Assembly: GCA_946998295.1 (NCBI GenBank)
Contig: CAMPYS010000022.1
Location: 1-30,936, forward strand
Length of the DNA stretch: 30,936 nt
Source: an uncultured Prevotella sp.
GTDB taxonomy: Bacteria > Bacteroidota > Bacteroidia > Bacteroidales > Bacteroidaceae
Direction: 5' to 3'
Shown here: in pieces, positions 1 to 7,591 of the stretch
Numbering within the stretch: the first letter of the stretch is position 1
Layout of the letters: every line of letters begins with the position of its first letter
Translations under genes and position numbers: made by a program
The notes under the pieces: generated by a model
Database searches by the model: none
The model's input: only the letters and a program-made list of their open reading frames with translations
What the model was told of the DNA's origin: nothing

Positions 1-35
1 TATGTTTTATTTTAGTAAAAACAAAGATAACCAAA

Positions 36-67
36 AGGGCTGACACCTCGTGAGATGTGTCAGCCCT
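36..67 (-). terminator. Hairpin, probable terminator of the LRR gene
   Basis: Two perfectly complementary 11-nt arms (36-46 and 57-67) surround a 10-nt loop. Read on the minus strand, the hairpin lies about 90 nt beyond the stop codon of the LRR gene and is followed by TTTT (35-33 and the arm end). It could also end a plus-strand gene lying left of the window. The stem is GC-rich against an AT-rich background, which supports a terminator. Confidence 0.5.
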
Positions 68-159
68 AATTTATTTTGTTTGAAAAAGTTTTACCGGACA
101 GCAATATAAAAAAATAATTGTCAGATATATCATAGACTTTTCTATTAGCTGTGAATAAT

Positions 160-1398
160 TCATTGTACTTCAGTAATATGAACTTTTTCTACAGTTCTTG
201 ATCCATTGGATTTGATAATTTCTATAAAATAAATTCCGGTTTTTAAATTTGATAATTTAAAAACTTTAGTAGGACTATCTGAAAAAAGTTTTTCGCCTTT
301 AGCATTATATATATTCAATTTTATAACATCTAAATAGTTTGGTATACATAATTCTTTTGCATTAGCATCAAATGTTATACTTTGGTCTAAAATAATAGTT
401 TTCAATATATTGGATAGTTTTCCTATCACATCTATTTTCCAACCTTTAGAAGTTACAATATCACCATGAGCATTTTCAGATTCTATATTTCCTTTTACTT
501 TAATATTTCCACTAATTGCTACGGGCAATGCAGCATACAAAGAATCTAATATTTCTGCTGATAAATTTCCTAATCGTAAATCAACATATTTAAGCATTGG
601 AAGATTAGAAAATTTAATCCATGTTATGCTATTGTCTCTGACTTCAAAATCATTCAATTTAACACAGTCCTTTATACACAATCTATCTATACAATTATAG
701 TTAAGCCTTATCGACTTTATATTTTTACATGGTAAAAAATAATTTTCATTTAAATGTAATTGATTTTTATCAGCATACAGTTCCATAACTCCAGTAGGTA
801 TATTTATTGTTTTTAGCTTACAATTAGAAACTCGTATACTTTTCAATTTGGTATACATAGATAAATCTAAATTATCAAATAAATTATTACTTGCTATAAA
901 CATCTTTAATTCAGGAATTTCTACATTATTAAAGATAGAAAGCTTGTTTCTCTTTAGATTTAAAGTAGTTAACAGTGGTAATTTTTTGGGTAACGCTATA
1001 TTTGTTAATTTGTTTTGTTCCAATGAAAGACTAATTAGTTTATCACTTTGTGGTAAACTAAATGTTGTTAAATCATTAGAATTAAGATTTAAAAGAACCA
1101 AATCATGTGTTTTTATATCTACTGATACTATAGAATTATTAGCTGCAGCAAGTTGTAATATATCACCATATAATCTAATTTTTTCTCCTACTACTTTTCC
1201 TTTATACATTCCAGATGTTATAGATTTTATAACACCATCACCTAAATCAATTTTAATATTTTCTTTTTTAGAAATAATATTTATAATAAACCATTTTCCA
1301 GGTTTTAAAGCTGTATAAAATGTAATTGTAGGTTCAGTCTGACTAAAAGATAGTAAACTAACATACAAGGATAATAATATAATTATTATTTTTCTCAT
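160..1398 (-). CDS. Secreted leucine-rich-repeat protein with T9SS C-terminal sorting tail
   Basis: This 412-aa protein is probably exported and surface-attached or released. Residues 1-20 form a signal peptide: basic MRK, a hydrophobic stretch, then a cleavage region near SFSQTEP. Residues about 80-290 contain irregular leucine-rich repeats with LxxLxLxxNxL spacing, for example LISLSLEQNKL near residue 121. The LDSLYAALP and KGWKIDV segments near residues 285-325 resemble the end of other Bacteroidales LRR proteins. The last 55 residues (NIYNAKGEKLF, LKTGIYFIEI, then a short basic beta end) match the T9SS type A sorting domain, which directs cargo through the outer membrane. No enzyme motif is visible, so the ligand or function is unknown. 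It starts 26 nt after tRNA-Phe with no promoter in between, so it may be transcribed with the tRNA. Confidence 0.85.
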   Translation of the reverse strand: MRKIIIILLSLYVSLLSFSQTEPTITFYTALKPGKWFIINIISKKENIKIDLGDGVIKSITSGMYKGKVVGEKIRLYGDILQLAAANNSIVSVDIKTHDLVLLNLNSNDLTTFSLPQSDKLISLSLEQNKLTNIALPKKLPLLTTLNLKRNKLSIFNNVEIPELKMFIASNNLFDNLDLSMYTKLKSIRVSNCKLKTINIPTGVMELYADKNQLHLNENYFLPCKNIKSIRLNYNCIDRLCIKDCVKLNDFEVRDNSITWIKFSNLPMLKYVDLRLGNLSAEILDSLYAALPVAISGNIKVKGNIESENAHGDIVTSKGWKIDVIGKLSNILKTIILDQSITFDANAKELCIPNYLDVIKLNIYNAKGEKLFSDSPTKVFKLSNLKTGIYFIEIIKSNGSRTVEKVHITEVQ

Positions 1399-1424
1399 AG
1401 ATTTATTTTCAGTTTAGCTTTTAG

Positions 1425-1497
1425 TGGTACCACCAGGAATCGAACCGGGGACACAAGGATTTTCAGTCCTTTGCTCTACCAACTGAGCTATGGCACC
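1425..1497 (-). tRNA. tRNA-Phe (anticodon GAA)
   Basis: The reverse strand folds as a 73-nt cloverleaf without an encoded CCA. The acceptor GGTGCCA pairs with TGGTACC through one G-U pair. The D-arm is GCTC..GAGC, and the anticodon loop CTGAAAA sits on the stem AAGGA/TCCTT. The T-loop TTCGATT is canonical, but the T-stem CCCGG/CCTGG has a C-U mismatch at the middle pair. A consensus promoter lies just upstream. Confidence 0.95.
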
Positions 1498-1535
1498 TTT
1501 ATTATATTAAAGAAAATAAATCTTTAAATGCGGTG

Positions 1536-1566
1536 CAAAGGTATACAGTATTTTTAATATTAGCAA
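1536..1566 (-). promoter_or_regulatory. Bacteroidota-type promoter of tRNA-Phe
   Basis: On the minus strand TACCTTTG (1543-1536) matches the -7 box TAnnTTTG, and TTG (1566-1564) matches the -33 box with an exact 20-nt spacer. The -7 box ends 38 nt before the tRNA 5' end. As no other promoter separates the tRNA from the LRR gene, it may serve both. Confidence 0.75.
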
Positions 1567-1710
1567 GAATAGTAAAAATAAAATTACATATTTAACACTT
1601 ATTTGCTTTTATATTGTTAAATACTACTCCAGTTTGTGATAAACACTATGATTTTTATTTCTACCTTAGTGTTTTATATATAGTAAGATAAAAAAAGATA
1701 TATTTTTAAG

Positions 1711-1718
1711 TAACTTTG
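1711..1718 (+). promoter_or_regulatory. Promoter -7 box of rlmD
   Basis: TAACTTTG matches TAnnTTTG and ends 17 nt before the rlmD ATG, implying a leader of about 10 nt. I see no convincing -33 TTG at the expected distance. Confidence 0.55.
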
Positions 1719-1735
1719 CAACAAATATAACAAGA

Positions 1736-3169
1736 ATGAGTAGAAAGAAAAAGAAATTGCCAATTTTAAAAAATATCAGAATAGAATCTGTTGCAGCTGA
1801 AGGTAAATGTATAGCACACGTAGATGATTTTGTTATCTTTGTATCCTTTGTAGTACCAGGAGATATTGTAGACTTACAAATATGCAAAAAACGCAAAAAT
1901 TATTGCGAAGCTACAGTTATACGCTTCTTAACATTCAGCCCGATAAGAACTAAACCAAAATGCGAACATTTTGGTATATGTGGAGGCTGCAAATGGCAAA
2001 ATTTACCATATTCAGAACAACTAAAGGCAAAACAACAACAAGTTACTGAACAACTAATAAGAATAGGTAAAATAAAACTACCTGAGATTAGCCCAATAAT
2101 GGGTTCCCAACAAATATTCGAATATAGAAATAAATTAGAATTTGGGTGTGCTAACAAACGATGGTACACTAAAGAAGAACTTGAAAAAATACCTGAAAAT
2201 AAAGGATTAACAGAAGGGGCTATTGGTTTTCATATAACAGGTGCATTTGATAAAATTTATCCCATAAAACATTGTCATTTAATGGATAATTACTGTAATA
2301 ATATCCGCAATTTTATCTATGATTATGCTTTAAATAATAACATATCATTTTATAATACAAGAGAACAAAAAGGTCTATTACGCAGCCTGATGATTCGTAA
2401 TTCCAACTCTGGGGAATGGATGCTTTTAGTACAGTTTCACTATGATGAGAACAGTGATAAAGATAAGGCATTAAAATTAATGGATAGCATTGCTAATAAT
2501 TTTCCAAAAATAACTTCCTTATTATATGTAAATAATCAAAAGGGTAATGACACTTTTAATGATCTTGAACTAAATATATTCAAAGGAAGTAATTATATTC
2601 TTGAAAAAATGGAGAACTTACGCTTTAAGGTTGGTCCCAAAAGCTTTTACCAAACAAATACAGAACAAGCTTATCACTTATACAGTGTAGCTCGAAACTT
2701 TGCTAATCTAACAGGTCACGAGCTTGTTTATGACCTATATACAGGCACTGGAACTATTGCGAACTTTATAGCTAAAAAAGCTCGTAAAGTAATTGGTGTT
2801 GAATATGTTCCTGAAGCTATTGAAGATGCAAAAGTTAACTCAAGAATAAATAATATTAATAATACTACATTTTACGCAGGTGATATGAAAGATATTCTAA
2901 CAGAAGAATTTATAAAACAACATGGTACACCTGATGTTATAATAACTGATCCTCCACGTGCTGGTATGCATTCAGATGTAATAAATGTTATCATAAAAGC
3001 TCAACCAAAACGAATAGTTTATGTTAGTTGTAACCCTGCTACACAAGCTAGAGATTTATCATTATTAGACTCTAATTATCGTGTAATGGCTGTCCAACCT
3101 GTAGATATGTTTCCACATACACCACACGTAGAAAATGTTGTTATGTTAGAAAATAGAGTAAACTATTAA
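1736..3169 (+). CDS. rlmD: 23S rRNA (uracil-C5) methyltransferase, RlmD/RumA family
   Basis: It uses S-adenosylmethionine to methylate a uracil in 23S rRNA (U1939 in E. coli for RlmD; the exact site here is inferred). The order is an N-terminal TRAM RNA-binding domain (about 5-65), iron-sulfur cluster cysteines (C76, C82, C85 and C180), a central RNA-binding part, and a Rossmann methyltransferase domain. Within that domain are FYQTN near residue 304, the SAM-binding DLYTGTGTI at 333, DPPRAGM at 405, the catalytic cysteine C432 in SCNP, and the likely general base E466 in HVEN. At 477 aa it has the normal length. RlmD, RlmC and RlmCD are hard to tell apart, and Bacteroidales often carry more than one paralogue. 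The gene stands alone and converges on the nfn gene with only 13 nt between stop codons. Confidence 0.9.
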   Translation: MSRKKKKLPILKNIRIESVAAEGKCIAHVDDFVIFVSFVVPGDIVDLQICKKRKNYCEATVIRFLTFSPIRTKPKCEHFGICGGCKWQNLPYSEQLKAKQQQVTEQLIRIGKIKLPEISPIMGSQQIFEYRNKLEFGCANKRWYTKEELEKIPENKGLTEGAIGFHITGAFDKIYPIKHCHLMDNYCNNIRNFIYDYALNNNISFYNTREQKGLLRSLMIRNSNSGEWMLLVQFHYDENSDKDKALKLMDSIANNFPKITSLLYVNNQKGNDTFNDLELNIFKGSNYILEKMENLRFKVGPKSFYQTNTEQAYHLYSVARNFANLTGHELVYDLYTGTGTIANFIAKKARKVIGVEYVPEAIEDAKVNSRINNINNTTFYAGDMKDILTEEFIKQHGTPDVIITDPPRAGMHSDVINVIIKAQPKRIVYVSCNPATQARDLSLLDSNYRVMAVQPVDMFPHTPHVENVVMLENRVNY

Positions 3170-3182
3170 TTCCACCAAAGAC

Positions 3183-5483
3183 TTAGTTCAGCAACTCTTC
3201 TGCCATACTTTTTGCCGCCTTTCTTCCGTCTCCCATAGCTAAAACTACTGTAGCAGGACCATGAACTATATCTCCACCAGCATAAATCAGAGGGTCTGAA
3301 CTACACATATTCTCATCTACAACTATGGTGCTTTTCCAACCAAGTTCAAGGCCTTTAATTGATTTTGGTACTAAATAATTTGGAATTACACCAACTGCTA
3401 CTATAACTTGATCACACTCTAATTCTATAACTTTACCTGTTTTCTTTGGAGAACGACGACCACTTTCATCTGGTTCTCCTAATTCCATAACATCAAGTAT
3501 TACAGATCTAACTCTCCCTTCTTTATCTGTTAAATATTCGCGTGGATTATGTAGTGTTAAAAAGTTTATGCCTTCATCTTTTGCCTGTTGTATTTCTTCT
3601 TGTCCAGCGGGCATTTCATTCTCAGAACGACGATATACAACAGTAACATCTGCTCCCATACGCTTTGCAGTACGACAAGAGTCCATTGCAGTATTTCCTC
3701 CACCTACAACTATTACTTTCTTTCCTAAAAATATGGAAGTATCTTCTTCTGAATTTGCAGCATCCATAAGATTTAGACGTGTCAAATACTCATTACTTGA
3801 TAATATATTTATTGCATTTTCTCCTGGAATGTTCATAAAATTAGGTATTCCTGCACCAACTCCTATAAATATACCTTTAAAGCCATTTTGCTTCAGTTCA
3901 TCAACCGTTATAGTCTTTCCTATTATTGTATCAGTAAGAAAATAAACTCCTGCACGTTTTAAATTTTCTATTTCAACATCAACAATTTTATTAGGTAAGC
4001 GGAATTCTGGTATTCCATACTTTAAAACACCGCCTAATTCATGCAAAGCCTCAAAAACATAAACTTCAAAACCTTTCTTTATCATATCTCCTGCAAAACT
4101 TAGTCCTGCTGGTCCTGAACCTACTACAGCTATTTTTATTCCATTTGTATCTTGAACACTTATAGGAGCTATATTACCACTTTCTCTCTCATAATCTGCA
4201 GCAAAACGCTCTAAGCTACCAATAGCAACAGCTTTTCCTTTACTTTTTAAATGAATACAACTTCCTTCGCATTGTTTTTCATGAGGGCATACTCTACCAC
4301 ATATTGCTGGTAATGAAGATATTGATTTTAAAACTTTAGCAGCTCCTAAAATATTCCCTCTTTCTATATTTTTTATAAAACTTGGTATATTATTATTTAC
4401 TGGACACCCTTGTACACAAGTAGGTTTAGCACAGTCTAAACAACGATGAGCTTCATTTATGGCCATCTCTAAAGAGAGTCCTATACTTACTTCTTCCATA
4501 CGTGTTGTTGCTCTATATTTAGGATCAAGCAATGGAATTTCAACTCTTTGTATAGACATCCGTTCTTTAGGTTTCATCGATTTACGTAACTCTTTACGCC
4601 ATTCAGCATTTCGATCTGTTAAATTTTCTACAATATCATCTATATTATTTACAACAGCATTAGCTATAGACTTAGCATAAAGATCTTCTTTGGGTTTTTC
4701 TTCTTTTCGTTTAATAACCTGAGTACAATTAGTTCTACGTAAAACTTCATTCCAACAAATTAAGTTTCCATCTAATTCTGGTCCATCAATACATACAAAT
4801 ATTGTTTTATCGCCAACTTTTAGTCTACAAGTACCACACATCCCTATTCCATCTAATATCATAGTATTTAAATAGACACTATAAGATAAATCTGCTTTTT
4901 TTGTTATCTCTGATATAGATGCCATCAACATTGGTGACGCAATAGAATAAACCTTATTAATGTTTTCTTCTACAATTAATTTAGATATAATTTCCTTATT
5001 TTTGTCTCCTTGGTAATTTATTTCAAATATTTTATCAGATATTTTCTTAAGGATATCAATACAATATGTTTCTTCACCTGAATTATAAACAGTAACTATA
5101 TTAACTTTACACCCTACTGCTTTTAAAGATTTTACTATAGGGATTATTGCGCCAATACCTATACCTTCTACAACACATAATACATTACCAAAATTTTTTA
5201 TTACAGCTTCCTTACCTAATGGACCTATAATATCTGCTATCTCAGAACCATTTGGCAGATCAACTAAACGCTTAGAAGATTTAGAATAAACATCAACTAC
5301 TATTCTAAGCACTCCCTGTTCATTATCAACATCTATTATATTATATGGTAAACGTTCACTATGCTCATCAACACGAATAATTATAAAGTTACCGACCTTA
5401 TAACTACGTGATATTAATGGAGCTTCAACATCTACAGTATATATATTTTCAAATAGTTGTTTTTTGGAAAGTATTCGGTTCAT
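3183..5483 (-). CDS. Fused NfnA-NfnB type NADH-dependent ferredoxin:NADP+ oxidoreductase
   Basis: This 766-aa protein joins two subunits that are separate in many bacteria. Residues 1-245 resemble NfnA/PyrK: a FAD-binding beta barrel with the LPYNI segment, an NAD-binding part with VEGIGIGAIIP near 105-116, and a [2Fe-2S] site D211-X4-C216-X2-C219-X11-C231. Residues about 280-766 resemble NfnB or the glutamate synthase small subunit. That part has two [4Fe-4S] cysteine clusters (CLDCAKPTCVQGC from 348 and CGRVCPHEKQCEGSC from 395), a FAD site VVGSGPAG, and an NADPH site VVGGGNTAMDSC followed by VVYRRSENEMPA. Known Nfn enzymes perform flavin-based electron bifurcation between NADH, NADPH and ferredoxin; that role is inferred here. 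Automated annotations often call such fusions dihydroorotate dehydrogenase subunit/glutamate synthase. No glutamate synthase large subunit or pyrD is adjacent. Confidence 0.88.
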   Translation of the reverse strand: MNRILSKKQLFENIYTVDVEAPLISRSYKVGNFIIIRVDEHSERLPYNIIDVDNEQGVLRIVVDVYSKSSKRLVDLPNGSEIADIIGPLGKEAVIKNFGNVLCVVEGIGIGAIIPIVKSLKAVGCKVNIVTVYNSGEETYCIDILKKISDKIFEINYQGDKNKEIISKLIVEENINKVYSIASPMLMASISEITKKADLSYSVYLNTMILDGIGMCGTCRLKVGDKTIFVCIDGPELDGNLICWNEVLRRTNCTQVIKRKEEKPKEDLYAKSIANAVVNNIDDIVENLTDRNAEWRKELRKSMKPKERMSIQRVEIPLLDPKYRATTRMEEVSIGLSLEMAINEAHRCLDCAKPTCVQGCPVNNNIPSFIKNIERGNILGAAKVLKSISSLPAICGRVCPHEKQCEGSCIHLKSKGKAVAIGSLERFAADYERESGNIAPISVQDTNGIKIAVVGSGPAGLSFAGDMIKKGFEVYVFEALHELGGVLKYGIPEFRLPNKIVDVEIENLKRAGVYFLTDTIIGKTITVDELKQNGFKGIFIGVGAGIPNFMNIPGENAINILSSNEYLTRLNLMDAANSEEDTSIFLGKKVIVVGGGNTAMDSCRTAKRMGADVTVVYRRSENEMPAGQEEIQQAKDEGINFLTLHNPREYLTDKEGRVRSVILDVMELGEPDESGRRSPKKTGKVIELECDQVIVAVGVIPNYLVPKSIKGLELGWKSTIVVDENMCSSDPLIYAGGDIVHGPATVVLAMGDGRKAAKSMAEELLN

Positions 5484-5564
5484 AAGGTTAAATTATTAAT
5501 ATGTTTTTGTATAATTTGGATTATAAAAAGGTATAAAATATAGTAGCAAATAAGCAAAAAATTA

Positions 5565-5598
5565 TCATAATGGCAAATCTATAAATTTGCCATTATGA
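5565..5598 (-). terminator. Intrinsic terminator after serS
   Basis: Perfect 14-nt arms (5565-5578 and 5585-5598) flank a 6-nt loop. On the minus strand they are followed by AATTTTTTGC, a good U-tract. It lies about 60 nt after the serS stop and separates that operon from the nfn gene. Confidence 0.8.
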
Positions 5599-5659
5599 CT
5601 AAGTATCATTTTTATGCTCATATACTACATAAAATTGAAACTTGTATATTTTAAATATT

Positions 5660-6949
5660 TTAAAAGTTTTTATCATCTAATAATTCAAATCCACAATAAG
5701 GTATTAATACTTTAGGTACACGTATTCCTTCTGCAGTTTGGTTATTCTCAAGTATTGCAGCTACTATTCTTGGCAATGCTAATGCAGAACCATTAAGTGT
5801 ATGACATAATACTATCTTTTTATCTTCATTCCGACGATACCGACAATGCAAACGATTAGCTTGATATGTTTCAAAATTTGATACGGAACTTACTTCCAAC
5901 CAACGCTTTTGAGCGGCACTCCACACCTCAAAATCATAACAGATTGCAGAAGTAAAACTCATATCTCCACCACAAAGACGCAATATATGATAAGGAAGTT
6001 CTAATTTCTTTAACAAGCCTTCAACATAGTCTAACATCTCTTGTAAAGAGATATATGAATGTTCTGGAGTATCTATCCGTACAATTTCAACTTTGTCAAA
6101 TTGGTGCAACCTATTTAAGCCACGCACATCTTTACCATAACTTCCTGCTTCACGACGAAAACACGAAGAGTAAGCACAACGTTTTATCGGAAGCTCGTTT
6201 TCTTCTAAAAGTTCATTACGAAATATATTTGTTACAGGAACTTCAGCCGTAGGTATAAGGTAAAGATCATCTAATTGTGCATGATACATTTGTTCCTCTT
6301 TGTCAGGCAACTGTCCAGTACCTAAACCTGATGACTCATTTACTAACAAAGGTGGCTGAATCTCTAAATAGCCATTTTTCCTAGCCTCATCCAAGAAAAA
6401 ACCTTCCAAAGCGCGTTGGAGTCTTGCCATTTTACCTATATAAATAGGGAATCCTGCGCCTGTTATTTTTACTCCTGTTTCAAAATCAACTAAATTATAT
6501 TTAGAACATAAGTCCCAATGGCACAAAATATCACCAGTTAAATTTGGCTTTACACCTCCATCCTTAACAACAACATTATCATTAGCATCTTTCCCCTCTG
6601 GCACTATTTCGTTAGGCACATTAGGAACTGTAAGAAGTAAATTGGTTAAATCAGTTTGTGACTTATCCATTTGCTCTGTTAGCAATTTATCATTAGATTT
6701 TAAGTCTGCAACTTTTTCTTTAATCTCATTAGCCTTACTTATTTTACCTTCTTTCATAAAAGCACCTATCTGACGTGATAGATTCTTTTGTTGCTGCTTA
6801 TTGCTATCTATTTTCTGCTGACACTTACGACGTACTTTATCAAGTTCAATTATCTTAAATATTATTTCTTGAGCATTAGAAAAATGTTTCTTTTCAAGCC
6901 CCTTTATAACGTGTTCTGTGTTTTCGTTTATGAACTTTAATGTAAGCAT
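5660..6949 (-). CDS. serS: Seryl-tRNA synthetase
   Basis: It charges tRNA-Ser (and tRNA-Sec where present) with serine in the cytoplasm. The 429-aa length is normal. Residues 1-110 form the long antiparallel coiled-coil arm that grips the tRNA, rich in K, Q and E. The class II catalytic core follows, with the TAEVP serine/adenylate loop near 234, motif 2 at CFRREAGSYG near 263, and motif 3 at LNGSALALPR near 385. It is the last gene of a minus-strand operon, 17 nt after the biotin carrier gene, and a strong terminator follows. Pairing with a carboxylase operon has no obvious functional reason. Confidence 0.97.
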   Translation of the reverse strand: MLTLKFINENTEHVIKGLEKKHFSNAQEIIFKIIELDKVRRKCQQKIDSNKQQQKNLSRQIGAFMKEGKISKANEIKEKVADLKSNDKLLTEQMDKSQTDLTNLLLTVPNVPNEIVPEGKDANDNVVVKDGGVKPNLTGDILCHWDLCSKYNLVDFETGVKITGAGFPIYIGKMARLQRALEGFFLDEARKNGYLEIQPPLLVNESSGLGTGQLPDKEEQMYHAQLDDLYLIPTAEVPVTNIFRNELLEENELPIKRCAYSSCFRREAGSYGKDVRGLNRLHQFDKVEIVRIDTPEHSYISLQEMLDYVEGLLKKLELPYHILRLCGGDMSFTSAICYDFEVWSAAQKRWLEVSSVSNFETYQANRLHCRYRRNEDKKIVLCHTLNGSALALPRIVAAILENNQTAEGIRVPKVLIPYCGFELLDDKNF

Positions 6950-6966
6950 ATTTTTAATAATTATAT

Positions 6967-7395
6967 TTACTCTACTACCACTAACGGTTCGTCTTCAAGT
7001 ACAGCCTGACCTACTTTTACAGCTATAGCTGTAACTTTTCCATCAGCTTCTGCTTCGATATTATTTTGCATTTTCATTGCTTCCAACACAACTAAAGTAT
7101 CACCAGCCTTTACATCCTGTCCTTCTTTTACTTCTATAGAAGTAATAGTACCAGGCAATGGTGCTTTAATTGCCTTAGACGTATTTATAACTTGTGCATC
7201 AGAAGTTTCCTTATCATCATCAGAGGAAGTAGGCTGTCCCAAAACAACTTTTTTCTTTTCAGGTTCTGCCTGCTTTTCCATCTGTACTTTAAACTCCTCT
7301 CCATTTACTGTTAATTCAGCTATATTGTCTTCAGTTATATTTTCTATTATAACTTTATAGTCTTTTCCGTCTATTTTATATTTGAATTCTTTCAT
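6967..7395 (-). CDS. Biotin carboxyl carrier protein of an acyl-CoA carboxylase/decarboxylase
   Basis: This 142-aa protein carries the biotin that moves a carboxyl group between enzyme subunits. The C-terminal biotinyl domain (about 75-142) contains EAMKMQN, and K108 is the expected biotinylated lysine. The N-terminal 45 residues form a small beta-rich region, linked by a charged stretch (about 43-70). It follows the 50-aa gene by 9 nt and lies in one operon with the carboxyltransferase, so the two very likely form one enzyme. It resembles the carrier subunits of methylmalonyl-CoA or oxaloacetate decarboxylases and of propionyl-CoA carboxylase; sequence alone does not choose between them. Confidence 0.9.
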   Translation of the reverse strand: MKEFKYKIDGKDYKVIIENITEDNIAELTVNGEEFKVQMEKQAEPEKKKVVLGQPTSSDDDKETSDAQVINTSKAIKAPLPGTITSIEVKEGQDVKAGDTLVVLEAMKMQNNIEAEADGKVTAIAVKVGQAVLEDEPLVVVE

Positions 7396-7404
7396 CTGCT
7401 TATA

Positions 7405-7557
7405 TTATGGTTTCTTGGTCATAATTTCAAATTTAGCACTCCACATTGTTTGTTTCGGCTTTATTGTTATTATTCCTGACTCTATGTCATGAACGTTATT
7501 ACCAGCATATTCATATAAAGCCATAGCAATTGCAGCATATTTATTATCGCTCATCAT
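7405..7557 (-). CDS. Small 50-aa protein of the carboxyltransferase-biotin carrier operon
   Basis: An ATG at 7557 (a second ATG follows at 7554) opens a 50-codon frame ending in TAA at 7405, filling most of the gap between the carboxyltransferase and the biotin carrier. The peptide begins MMSDNKYAAIAMALYEY, has a central HDIESGIITIKP and ends SAKFEIMTKKP. It has no membrane segment. The pattern of an Ala-rich helix, then an I-x-I strand, then a Trp and a basic end recalls the soluble C-terminal part of OadG/MmdD-type subunits, which hold such decarboxylases together. I also recall similar short proteins in the same position in Bacteroides. Gaps of 9 nt downstream and 34 nt upstream support co-translation. 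An assembly subunit is an inference. Confidence 0.75.
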   Translation of the reverse strand: MMSDNKYAAIAMALYEYAGNNVHDIESGIITIKPKQTMWSAKFEIMTKKP

Positions 7558-7591
7558 TAATTTCAATTATGCAGTTATTTATAATTTTATT

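Noticed and set aside
848..1318. 156-codon plus-strand frame inside the LRR gene
   Set aside because: Complement of Leu/Asn-rich repeats gives an open frame by composition; the minus frame has signal peptide, LRRs and T9SS tail.
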